DNA of 64,000 nt from Chromatocurvus halotolerans (GTDB lineage: Bacteria; Pseudomonadota; Gammaproteobacteria; Pseudomonadales; Halieaceae), in contig NZ_SLWX01000008.1 in NCBI RefSeq assembly GCF_004340525.1, forward strand, positions 102,627-166,626, written 5' to 3'. Positions 36,050-43,754 of this stretch are shown here, one piece after another. The first letter of the stretch is position 1; each line of letters begins with the position of its first letter. Made by a program: the position numbers and the translations under genes. The notes under the pieces are model-generated. The model ran no database searches. It was not told where the DNA came from and saw nothing but the letters and a program-made list of their open reading frames with translations.

Positions 36050-36835
36050 TCAGGGTCGCGCCAGTCCATAAAGCCGGATATAGCGGGCAGTTGACAACCG
36101 CACCGCGTCACGCGGTGAAGCGAGGCCAAGCTGAATGATGGTGTCTACCGGCGGCGAATGATGACAGGCACGCCGTACCAGCCAGCTCTGCAGCTCCGCC
36201 TCCAGGGCTGGCCACAGAATCTCCCAGTCCTCAAGCGCAGGCCCGCTCGTCTCCAATACCAGGCATAGATAGTCACGCAAGGGTGAATCCAGCTGCTGCT
36301 GCCAGGCCTCTGCGGTCGCGCTATCCAGCGGCGGAAACGGTGACGTGCCTGAACTGAATGCAGCGACCCGGATACAGTCGGCGCTGCTGAGGTTTCTGTG
36401 ACCATGCAGCAGCGCGGCGGCGATGCGGTTCCTGCTCATGCTGTCGGTACTGTGAAGCAAGCGGAGCAGCTCTTCCATCGGTACCTCAAGACCGGTATCG
36501 ATGACATATCGCGCCGCGATATGCAGGAGTTCATCACTGTTCTCCCGCAGCAGCAGCCCACGGAAGAAGGCAGCCACCCGGCGATCGTTGAATTGACCGA
36601 GGACAGAAAGCAGCGGGACCTTGTCGCGTTGCGGCAGAGGCCTCTTCAGCCTGTCGATGAAAATATCGACGATATCCCGGTTCCTGTATGACGCCAGTGC
36701 CATCGCTTTGTCGGGATCGGCGAGCACGCTTGAAAACGCCGCGGCACGGACCCCGGGATCGGCATGGTCCAGCAGAGGCAGCAGATCCCCCACGCTTCTG
36801 ATCCGGAACTCCCGTACCTGTGCATCACCCGTCAT
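36050..36835 (-). CDS. HEAT-like repeat protein of unknown function
   Basis: 261 residues, no signal peptide, rich in paired amphipathic helices (LLPLLDHADPGVRAAAFSSV, LLSVLGQFNDRRVAAFFRGL, AARYVIDTGLEV), the pattern of HEAT or PBS-lyase-like repeats. Such proteins are protein-binding scaffolds. Its start overlaps the stop of the gene at 36832 by ATGA, so the two are translationally coupled. It converges with the TPR gene, 42 bases between stops. No enzyme motif is seen. Confidence 0.65.
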   Translation of the reverse strand: MTGDAQVREFRIRSVGDLLPLLDHADPGVRAAAFSSVLADPDKAMALASYRNRDIVDIFIDRLKRPLPQRDKVPLLSVLGQFNDRRVAAFFRGLLLRENSDELLHIAARYVIDTGLEVPMEELLRLLHSTDSMSRNRIAAALLHGHRNLSSADCIRVAAFSSGTSPFPPLDSATAEAWQQQLDSPLRDYLCLVLETSGPALEDWEILWPALEAELQSWLVRRACHHSPPVDTIIQLGLASPRDAVRLSTARYIRLYGLARP

Positions 36836-38004
36836 GGATCAAGAATGACCGCGATGGAGGCATCCGCGCAGGGTACCAGCGGCTCCGCCGGAGAGGTCTC
36901 GACGCCCACTTCATTCACAAAACCATTGCAGTAGTGGCCTCCGCTGACTTCGACGCCAAGTATCCTGTCCAGTCGAAGCATTGGGCTCTCCGGATCAAAG
37001 CTGAACACTTTGCACACCGAGAGGCTCAGGTAAAACGAGGTGCCGAACGTCAGTGCCGGGTTGTGGTCCATGTCTACCTGCAGGCGGGTTACCGTGTCGA
37101 CAGCCTGGTCCAGCGTTCCCGTGAGTCCACCGTCTTTGTATTCAAGGGAGCGGACTTCGGCCTCATCCAGCTGCACCCGCTTGAAGCGAATGTGCACGGG
37201 CACGATAAAGTGGAACTTCGGTCCAAGGCTTAATCCACCCCAGAGGGCCTTCAGGCCCTTGTCCACTGCCACCAGCTCAGGCCACAGAGGGACAAGGTCG
37301 ACAATCAGGGTTAGCGTCGGTTCGGGTGAGACAGTGCCCTTGTTGCTGTTGAATGTGTTATCGGTTTTGTCAAACATCCCCCAGGACTTCACCCTGACAC
37401 TCGGTTTAGGCTTGGGCTCGGGTTTCTTCTCTTCTTCCTTGTTTTCCCTCGGCTCACCTTCGAGCTCTTCACCTTCCTTTATGTCGCTGTTTTTGCTCAT
37501 TTCCTGCATCAGTTTCCTGATGATCTTGATGAGCAGGCCGAGGACATCGATGGATGGCGTAAAGGTTTTCCGAAACGCCGTCGACCACTTGAGATAGAAC
37601 CCTTTTTTATAGGTCCACCGCGGCGAACCCGCATCAACCTGAAATTTGCCCGGGAAATCCACGCGTATGCCAGCAAACACGCCCGCCGCCGCTTCGTCCT
37701 GTGATACCCGCAGGTTCACGTCTCGGCCGCGGGTTTCTCCCTCTACCATGAACGTCGCGGCGTAGGCCGGTCCGCAGACGCCGGCCACCAGCTGGTAGCC
37801 GACATTGCCAGACAGTCGCCACAACAGAATGCGCTTGGGGCTGACAGCCAGGATCCTGACCGGGTCACGGTAGGAAAAGGAGGTGCCTGCCTGCAGGGCG
37901 CCAATCTGTGGAAGCAGAGGAACGCCATCGCAGATATCGAGACCGTCAGTGCTGCCACTGCGGGTATAGGCGGTGCCAATCCGGGTGGGTTGGATGGTTG
38001 CCAT
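36832..38004 (-). CDS. Unrecognised cytoplasmic protein with a charged central linker
   Basis: 390 residues from the ATG at 38004. I do not recognise the family. The first ~130 residues look beta-rich (LLPQIGALQAG, AATFMVEGETRGRDVNL), then comes a helix (VLGLLIKIIRKLMQEM), a strongly charged Glu/Lys/Pro segment at about residues 170-205, and a second beta-rich half with a TFGTSFYLSLSVCKVF motif. No signal peptide or membrane helix is evident. It sits 10 bases after the Tat-signal gene and overlaps the HEAT-like gene, so the three form an operon. A fragment of a related gene survives at 45741-45805, so the family has at least one paralogue trace in this genome. Confidence 0.7.
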   Translation of the reverse strand: MATIQPTRIGTAYTRSGSTDGLDICDGVPLLPQIGALQAGTSFSYRDPVRILAVSPKRILLWRLSGNVGYQLVAGVCGPAYAATFMVEGETRGRDVNLRVSQDEAAAGVFAGIRVDFPGKFQVDAGSPRWTYKKGFYLKWSTAFRKTFTPSIDVLGLLIKIIRKLMQEMSKNSDIKEGEELEGEPRENKEEEKKPEPKPKPSVRVKSWGMFDKTDNTFNSNKGTVSPEPTLTLIVDLVPLWPELVAVDKGLKALWGGLSLGPKFHFIVPVHIRFKRVQLDEAEVRSLEYKDGGLTGTLDQAVDTVTRLQVDMDHNPALTFGTSFYLSLSVCKVFSFDPESPMLRLDRILGVEVSGGHYCNGFVNEVGVETSPAEPLVPCADASIAVILDP

Positions 38005-38014
38005 GATCGCCCTC

Positions 38015-39388
38015 CTATGCGGGTATGCCGACGAGAATTGCCGCCTCGCCTTCGCCGAATTCCGCGTAAACGACGATGCGGCCAGCCTCATCGGCCTGGC
38101 GGCTGTGATAACCGTACATCAGCCCGGTGATCGCCTCTCCGCCGATCCTGTCACCGACCTGCAGGACAGTTACCGGCGCGTCCGCGCCGACCACCTTCAA
38201 CTCGGGAGGGCGTTGTTCGTCATCGTTGATCTGCAGATACGACAGTGTGCCGTTGCCGCTGAGAACGGGAGCGGATAGCGAGAAGATTGCGGGATCGCCG
38301 ACCGTATTGGCGATTTCAGACACAGGCCTTGCATTGCTGCTGAAAAACAGGCGCTGCTGCTCACCGTCCGGGCTGTGGGTAATCCAGGCTGCGGCATTGT
38401 CGGCACCGGCGCGTGGGCCCATGATGATTTCTCCCGACACCTCTGATTCAAGGCTGAGCGTCTGTGGCGCGCTCAGTACACGGGGAGGCGCAGCGGTCCG
38501 GCCCGCTTGCACGTTGCCCTGTAACAACGAACCCACGGAACCGCTCCCCGGCCCGCCGGCGCCAGCCGTCAATGGTGATTGTGTTGCAACCTGTGTCTGC
38601 GCGAGATAGTTGCCCCCGCCGTAGCGATCAACCAGGCCAAAGCCCCTGATGAACGCATCGTTTCTCCCCTGTAGCGCCGTGCCGCTGCTTTGCAGCAGGC
38701 GGGAAGCTGTCAGGGATGCCTCTGGCAATGAAAAAACGCCGTGACCAAAATCCTTCTCCGCGGAAACGTAATGCGACACCAGAAGCACGTCCCGGTCATT
38801 GTTAATGGCCAGGTCACCAAAGGCGCCCCCAAACATCGCCCCGTCGGGTCCTTTATCACCAAAGCTTAAAATGCGCTGCAGGCGGTTCTCTGCGCGCAGG
38901 AAAACGGCAGGCAGTTCTGCTGGCTCCGCCGGCCCGGTGCCTGTTTCACTAAAATCGAGCACGAGGGAGATATCCCCACGGCCATTGGTATCAGCTCGAT
39001 GAATCCGCTGTACCGCTGGCCCTCCGTCATAGGCCTGTCCGGTTTCAACCACGATCTGCGCCTCGCGCACCACCGGACCGCTGGCTGTGTAATCCATGAA
39101 CAGTTCGAAAAGTGCATAATTGTCACCTCCCAGGTCGCCATAAAACAGGATGCGACCCGCGTCATTGATCATGATGCCGGGCGTAATTTCCGCCGCCTTT
39201 GGCAGAACCGGCGAAGAACTGTCCAGAATCCTGAAGAAGGTGTACTGCGTGGGTGGCGCATTGTCGGTGACGCCGCTCTGGCTCTCGCTGCACCCATAGG
39301 GCAGGAGGATCGCGCCGCCAACGACCGCGCCCGCTCGCTTGATAAATTCCCTGCGGTCGAGCGGGCGGAAATGGTCTCGATAGGTCAT
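38015..39388 (-). CDS. Tat-exported protein of unknown function
   Basis: 457 residues. The N-terminus has a twin-arginine signal (LDRREFIKRAGAVVGGAILLPYGC); the Cys after LLPYG could be lipidated although the lipobox is weak. The mature part is beta-rich and has repeated elements such as GIMINDAGRILFYGDLGG, DLAINNDRDVLLVSHY and GNGTLSYLQINDDEQ, which suggest a propeller-like or sandwich fold; proteins with recurring 'NDxGxxxF' strands have this look. It is the first gene of a three-gene operon with the linker protein and the HEAT-like protein. A role outside the cytoplasm is sure only as far as the Tat signal. Confidence 0.72.
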   Translation of the reverse strand: MTYRDHFRPLDRREFIKRAGAVVGGAILLPYGCSESQSGVTDNAPPTQYTFFRILDSSSPVLPKAAEITPGIMINDAGRILFYGDLGGDNYALFELFMDYTASGPVVREAQIVVETGQAYDGGPAVQRIHRADTNGRGDISLVLDFSETGTGPAEPAELPAVFLRAENRLQRILSFGDKGPDGAMFGGAFGDLAINNDRDVLLVSHYVSAEKDFGHGVFSLPEASLTASRLLQSSGTALQGRNDAFIRGFGLVDRYGGGNYLAQTQVATQSPLTAGAGGPGSGSVGSLLQGNVQAGRTAAPPRVLSAPQTLSLESEVSGEIIMGPRAGADNAAAWITHSPDGEQQRLFFSSNARPVSEIANTVGDPAIFSLSAPVLSGNGTLSYLQINDDEQRPPELKVVGADAPVTVLQVGDRIGGEAITGLMYGYHSRQADEAGRIVVYAEFGEGEAAILVGIPA

Positions 39389-39633
39389 GACTGGGCACCC
39401 CTGCTGCGGATCAGAGAGAATGTCACTATCCTGCGAAGCCCGGGACCGCGATTACTCTGACGGCTTCGACAATGTTTTTAAGTATAGACACGAAGGGGCA
39501 GAATGCGCCGTTCATTTTCCACGCGTGGGCCAGGGCTTAAGTCCGGTTACGATTGAGGCAGGCAGTAAATGATGGCAGAGAGAGGTGAAGGCTGTGGACA
39601 GGCAAAACAACCATCCGTTTTATCAACAAGCCG
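39389..39633. other. Divergent intergenic region
   Basis: A 245-base gap between the Tat-signal gene (minus) and the methyltransferase (plus). An A/T-rich island around 39470-39490 could hold a promoter, but no standard spacing is found. No RNA gene or repeat is seen. Confidence 0.4.
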
Positions 39634-40605
39634 ATGAGTCCTGACGCTGGCGTTCCGCCGCGAGACGCCTGGAGCGACTACTGGGAGTCGGGCAGCACCG
39701 GGGAAGCGATGCCGGATGACCACCCCGGCACCCGGGCGCTGACGCGGTTCTGGGACCAGCGCGCGGAAGAGCTCGCCGGCAGGACGGGTGGACGCCTTGT
39801 CGACCTTGCCTGCGGCGGCGGCTTCGTCACGCAACGGCTGATGGCGGCACTGGCAGGGGGCGGAGCTGACTGGCAGCTGCTGGCGCTGGATGTGGCGGAG
39901 CCGGCCGTGCGGCAACTGTGCACGGCGTCCGGGGGAGCCCTGCAGGGCGTGGTCGGGGATGCCGCACGGCTACCGATAGCAGCGGGCAGCATGGACGCCG
40001 TGGTCAGTCAGTTCGGCCTCGAGTATGCGGGGCGTGACGCGCTGCTCGATGTCGCGGCGCTGTTGGCGCCCGACGGGCAACTGATGCTGCTGTCTCACCA
40101 CGCCGAGGGCACCATCGCCCAGGGCTGTCGAGACAATGCCCGGGTGCTTGCCGCCATGCGCGATAGTGGTCTGCTGAAGGGCATGCTGGGACTGTTCACT
40201 TTGCTGGACGCCCCGGGAACGGGCGGACGACGCGACCTCAACCGCATTAACGCGGCACTGCGCAGGGCAACACAGGCGACGGCGACCCTGGTGAGGACCG
40301 GTCCGAGCTGTGCGGCCATGCCCTGGGTTCGTCGCCTCTGCCAGGATGTGAGCCAGGTTTACGAACGCGCCGGATTCCACGATCCGGCCGCGGTATTGCA
40401 TTGGCTGCGCCGCATTGATGACCAGCTGAACAGCTACCACGGGCGTATGCAGGGCATGGTCAGTGCAGCACTGAGCGCGAAACAGATGGCGTCGGTCACC
40501 CGCGCCTGGCAGCAACAGGGACTGTCGGTACGCGAAGCCGGAGCGCTGAAGGTCGACGCGCGGCCGCTTGCCTGGCAGCTCCTGGCCGTTCGCTCTGCGG
40601 CGTGA
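39634..40605 (+). CDS. Class I SAM-dependent methyltransferase (3)
   Basis: 323 residues. Motif I is LVDLACGGGFVTQRLM near residue 50, followed by LLALDVAEPAVRQL, DAVVSQFGLEYAG and LLAPDGQLMLLSHH, a Methyltransf_11-like core; the C-terminal third is helical and unassigned. The acceptor is unknown. No clear ribosome-binding site precedes the ATG at 39634. Its last six codons fall inside a remnant of a 2OG oxygenase gene on the other strand (40588-40650), so its C-terminus was set by an old rearrangement. Confidence 0.82.
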   Translation: MSPDAGVPPRDAWSDYWESGSTGEAMPDDHPGTRALTRFWDQRAEELAGRTGGRLVDLACGGGFVTQRLMAALAGGGADWQLLALDVAEPAVRQLCTASGGALQGVVGDAARLPIAAGSMDAVVSQFGLEYAGRDALLDVAALLAPDGQLMLLSHHAEGTIAQGCRDNARVLAAMRDSGLLKGMLGLFTLLDAPGTGGRRDLNRINAALRRATQATATLVRTGPSCAAMPWVRRLCQDVSQVYERAGFHDPAAVLHWLRRIDDQLNSYHGRMQGMVSAALSAKQMASVTRAWQQQGLSVREAGALKVDARPLAWQLLAVRSAA

Positions 40606-40650
40606 TGTCGAAGGCCTTGCCCGGGCGCGAACCGGTCTGCGTCGGCACGG
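40588..40650 (-). pseudogene. 3'-end remnant of a TPR/2OG-Fe(II) oxygenase gene
   Basis: 63 bases without gaps that match the end of the oxygenase gene at 43763-43825 at about 79% identity by eye. On the minus strand they read VPTQTGSRPGKAFDITPQSE, against VPARTGTRLSIAFDITPQSE in the intact gene. No more of the gene remains. The position, just behind the TonB receptor on the same strand, suggests a lost second oxygenase copy. Confidence 0.75.
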
Positions 40651-40658
40651 GGGCCTGG

Positions 40659-40691
40659 CAAAAAAAAGGGTGGGCTGTTAAGCCCACCCTT
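40659..40691 (-). terminator. Rho-independent terminator of the TonB receptor (3)
   Basis: AAGGGTGGGCT and AGCCCACCCTT form a perfect 11-base stem with a four-base loop. On the minus strand the stem is followed by a run of eight T, 26 bases past the receptor stop at 40717. This is a textbook intrinsic terminator. Confidence 0.92.
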
Positions 40692-40716
40692 GATGCGGAG
40701 AAACGACTTTCTGCGA

Positions 40717-43515
40717 CTAGAAAGACGCACCCACGTTGAGAAAGAACATCCTGCCGATCTGGTCGAACACGGCGTTGGCACCCGCGCGCGGTGGCTCCTT
40801 GTCCGCAATATTGTTTACGCCAAAGGTTGCGCGGTAGTTTTCCATGAACTTGTACGAGACAGATCCGTCAAGATAATCGTAGGCGTCGATGGTGCGAAAC
40901 TCGGTCACGGCGGTAGTGTCCGTATTATCGAGTTCACCAATGTGCTGCCAGACCAGCTGTGCCGTCAGATTGGCGTTGTTGTTCCAACGCAGCGTAGCGC
41001 GGTGACGATACTCCGGATCCGCGGTGCCAATCAGTGGATTACAGGTGTTGCCAAACCTGCCGGCGCAATCCACTTCATTCGCGCCGGTAAAGGCGACAAA
41101 GCTGTTTTCCATCGAGAACGTGCTGGCGTAGTTCACCGTCCAAAAGCCCAGGCTGTTGTCCCAACTGTACTGGACTGCCAGGTCGACACCTTCAAGATTG
41201 GATTCCGCCGCGTTCTGGTTGTTCGCAAGCGTCAGCTCTACCGGGCCGCCGGGGAAACGTACGACCGCGTTGCAGAACGGGGAACCCAGGCCGCCGATAT
41301 TGGGATCGCCGTAGCAGGTGCTCAGAATGTTTTCGCCGCCGCCGCCGAATATTCCGATGCGCTGCGCCATCTCGATGGAGAAGTAGTCGACGCTTACGGT
41401 CAGACCGGGCAGCATGGCGGGAGTGAGTACGAAACCGGCCGTGAAAGTGTCCGCCTCTTCTTCCGCCAGGTCGGGGTTGCCACCGGTCAGTGCACGAACC
41501 TGATCAGCCGGCAGGTTGATGTCCGGAGAGAACACCAGGTTGTCCGGTACGCCCGTGGCGATACACAGCGCACGACGGCCCGCCACGTCCGCGATGCCTT
41601 CTTCGAAGGCCACGGCGGAGCAGGGGTCAACCGCGCCCTGGGCGGCGAACGACTGCGGCCCGAAAAGTTCATCAATGTTGGGTGCGCGAACCGCGGTGTT
41701 GAACGATGTGCGGAAGCGAATGTCTGCGATCGGCGCCCACTCAACGGCGATCTTGTAAGCATCAACCGTACCCACGGTGGTGTAGTCCGACGTGCGGTAA
41801 GCACCTTCCAGCGCCAGGATCTCCGCAAACGGCGCGCCGCTCAGGATTGGCGCATAGAACTCGGCGAACAGCGACTTGCTGTGAAATTTACCGTTAACCG
41901 GCGGAAAAGCCTGCTGGTTCAGGTTCGGGTTGCCGAGGTTCTCGGAGGGACGGAAATCGGAGCTGTTGTAGATAAACTCGTACCCGCCGGCAAAACCGAT
42001 CTTGCCGCCCGGGAGTTCAAAGCTGCCGGAGTCACCGTTGATATTGGCCGCGAACACGCGCTGCGTAACGTCCGTGTTGGCGTTGACATCTACCAGGAAG
42101 AAATCCTCCATCTCGGGCGTGAGATTGCCTTCCCCATAGATGTTCGCCGGCACGCAGTCCAGAGACGTATCCTGACAGGTCACGTTGTCGGGATCGGAGG
42201 TATCGAGCAGCAGAGCCTGGAACAGGCTGGGATTGCTTAACTGGCCAATCACCGTCTCGGCGTTCTCGAAACGGCCTTCCGAGAAGTACACGTCGTAGCT
42301 CCAGTTGTCCGTGATGTCGCCTCGCGCGCCGAAGACGAACTGGGCCACGTTGCGGTTGGAGATGAACTCACGCGGCGTTGTCACTCGGCCGAACAGCAGC
42401 ACGTTGACCTGGTCGGCGAGGCCGTTCCCGTTGACGTCCGGCTGGCCTTCACCGTAACGCTCGCTCAGCTCCTGCTGTGCCGCGGCGGTCAGGAACGGGT
42501 TGCCGTCGACGGTAAAGGTTGTGGGGCCGGAGAAGCCAAACGGCAGCGGCGCCAGCTGGCGGTCGGCCTGGTAGTTGGTGAACGTGCCGCGAGCGTACAC
42601 TTCCAGTTTCTCGTTGATTTCGAAGCGGGCGAAGCTGGAGAGCTGGAAGCGCTCCTGCGGGATCTGTAGATAATTGGTGGGCGCAAAGTTGTACAGGTCG
42701 TCGGGCTGTACGAAGGGAGACACGTTGCCGTCCGGGTCGAACTTGATGGAGCCGACCTGTATCTGGGTGCCCTGCCTCGCCGTTGAACCGCCGGGAACAA
42801 CGCGGTCGTTGGCACGGTCCTGCGCCAGCGCAAAGCGGCTGTATTCTCGCTCGCTGGACAGCAGTGACTCACGCTCGTTGTAGCCCAGCGACACCACCGC
42901 GTTGCCGCGGCCATCGGCGAAGTTACCGCCCATGGTCAAGTTGAAGTTCGTCGTTCCGCCATCGTTTTCTCCTGACATTTGCTGTGCAACAGAGATATCG
43001 ATGCCTTCGAAGTCTTTTTTCATAATAAAGTTCACAACACCGGCGATCGCGTCGGAGCCATATACCGCCGATGCACCGCCGGTCACTACCTCTACCCGCT
43101 CGATCATGGCTGGCGGGATAGTATTCAGGTCCGCGATACCCTGGTCGCTGGATGGCGTTACGCGAATACCGTCCATCAATACCAGTGTGCGCTGAGCGCC
43201 CAGGCCGCGCAGGTTCACGGTAGCGGTCCCGTCGCCACCGCCGTTGCTGGTCGAGTTAAAACCCGCGACGGTCTGCGGCAGCTGGTTCAGCAGGTTTTCG
43301 GTGTTGACGGTGTTGGTGAGCTCAAACTGCTCTGCATCCACTGTCACCACCGGGCTGTTGGACGTGAAGTCCCTGCGCGCGATGCGCGAACCCGTCACCA
43401 CGACTTCCTCGACCAGTCGCGGCTCCTGTGCGTGCGCTGCGGGTCCACCTGCCACGACGGAGCCGAGGCCCATGGCGACGGTGACCGCCATACTGAGACG
43501 TTTTTTTGCAAACAT
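40717..43515 (-). CDS. TonB-dependent outer-membrane receptor (3)
   Basis: 932 residues from the ATG at 43515 (AAGGGG upstream, signal peptide ending AAHAQ). TonB box VEEVVVTGSR; plug with TVNLRGLGAQRTLVLMDGIR and ASAVYGSDAIAGVVNFIMKK; barrel ending MFFLNVGASF. It belongs to the family of long receptors found in Xanthomonas, Caulobacter and marine gammaproteobacteria, where a TPR/2OG-Fe(II) oxygenase gene like the one at 43755 is often adjacent. The ligand is unknown. It is followed by a strong terminator. A rare stretch of eight T just upstream of the start region (43614-43621) lies in the leader. Confidence 0.92.
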   Translation of the reverse strand: MFAKKRLSMAVTVAMGLGSVVAGGPAAHAQEPRLVEEVVVTGSRIARRDFTSNSPVVTVDAEQFELTNTVNTENLLNQLPQTVAGFNSTSNGGGDGTATVNLRGLGAQRTLVLMDGIRVTPSSDQGIADLNTIPPAMIERVEVVTGGASAVYGSDAIAGVVNFIMKKDFEGIDISVAQQMSGENDGGTTNFNLTMGGNFADGRGNAVVSLGYNERESLLSSEREYSRFALAQDRANDRVVPGGSTARQGTQIQVGSIKFDPDGNVSPFVQPDDLYNFAPTNYLQIPQERFQLSSFARFEINEKLEVYARGTFTNYQADRQLAPLPFGFSGPTTFTVDGNPFLTAAAQQELSERYGEGQPDVNGNGLADQVNVLLFGRVTTPREFISNRNVAQFVFGARGDITDNWSYDVYFSEGRFENAETVIGQLSNPSLFQALLLDTSDPDNVTCQDTSLDCVPANIYGEGNLTPEMEDFFLVDVNANTDVTQRVFAANINGDSGSFELPGGKIGFAGGYEFIYNSSDFRPSENLGNPNLNQQAFPPVNGKFHSKSLFAEFYAPILSGAPFAEILALEGAYRTSDYTTVGTVDAYKIAVEWAPIADIRFRTSFNTAVRAPNIDELFGPQSFAAQGAVDPCSAVAFEEGIADVAGRRALCIATGVPDNLVFSPDINLPADQVRALTGGNPDLAEEEADTFTAGFVLTPAMLPGLTVSVDYFSIEMAQRIGIFGGGGENILSTCYGDPNIGGLGSPFCNAVVRFPGGPVELTLANNQNAAESNLEGVDLAVQYSWDNSLGFWTVNYASTFSMENSFVAFTGANEVDCAGRFGNTCNPLIGTADPEYRHRATLRWNNNANLTAQLVWQHIGELDNTDTTAVTEFRTIDAYDYLDGSVSYKFMENYRATFGVNNIADKEPPRAGANAVFDQIGRMFFLNVGASF

Positions 43516-43754
43516 GGTAAATCCCCTTTGAGTTATGTTTCGGCGTGGAGCCTTGACAGAGCGCGCCACGCCGGAAGTAAATCACGGATTGCGCACAGAT
43601 GTACGCACGCAGCGTTTTTTTTTGCGACATTTTCACGCAATCAACAGGGAATACAGTCCACGGCACTCAGGCCGTCAGGTCTGCAGGGCGCAGGATCGTG
43701 AGATTCAGGGAATGAAAGTGCTGCAGGTCGGTGATCGCCGGCTTGCCTGACAGC

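Noticed and set aside
40690..42240. 516-codon open frame on the plus strand
   Set aside because: It is antisense to the TonB receptor at 40717-43515, has no known domain and arises from GC-rich codon bias.
43614..43621. T-run near the TonB receptor 3 start as a terminator
   Set aside because: No stem precedes it on either strand; it is an A/T-rich leader.
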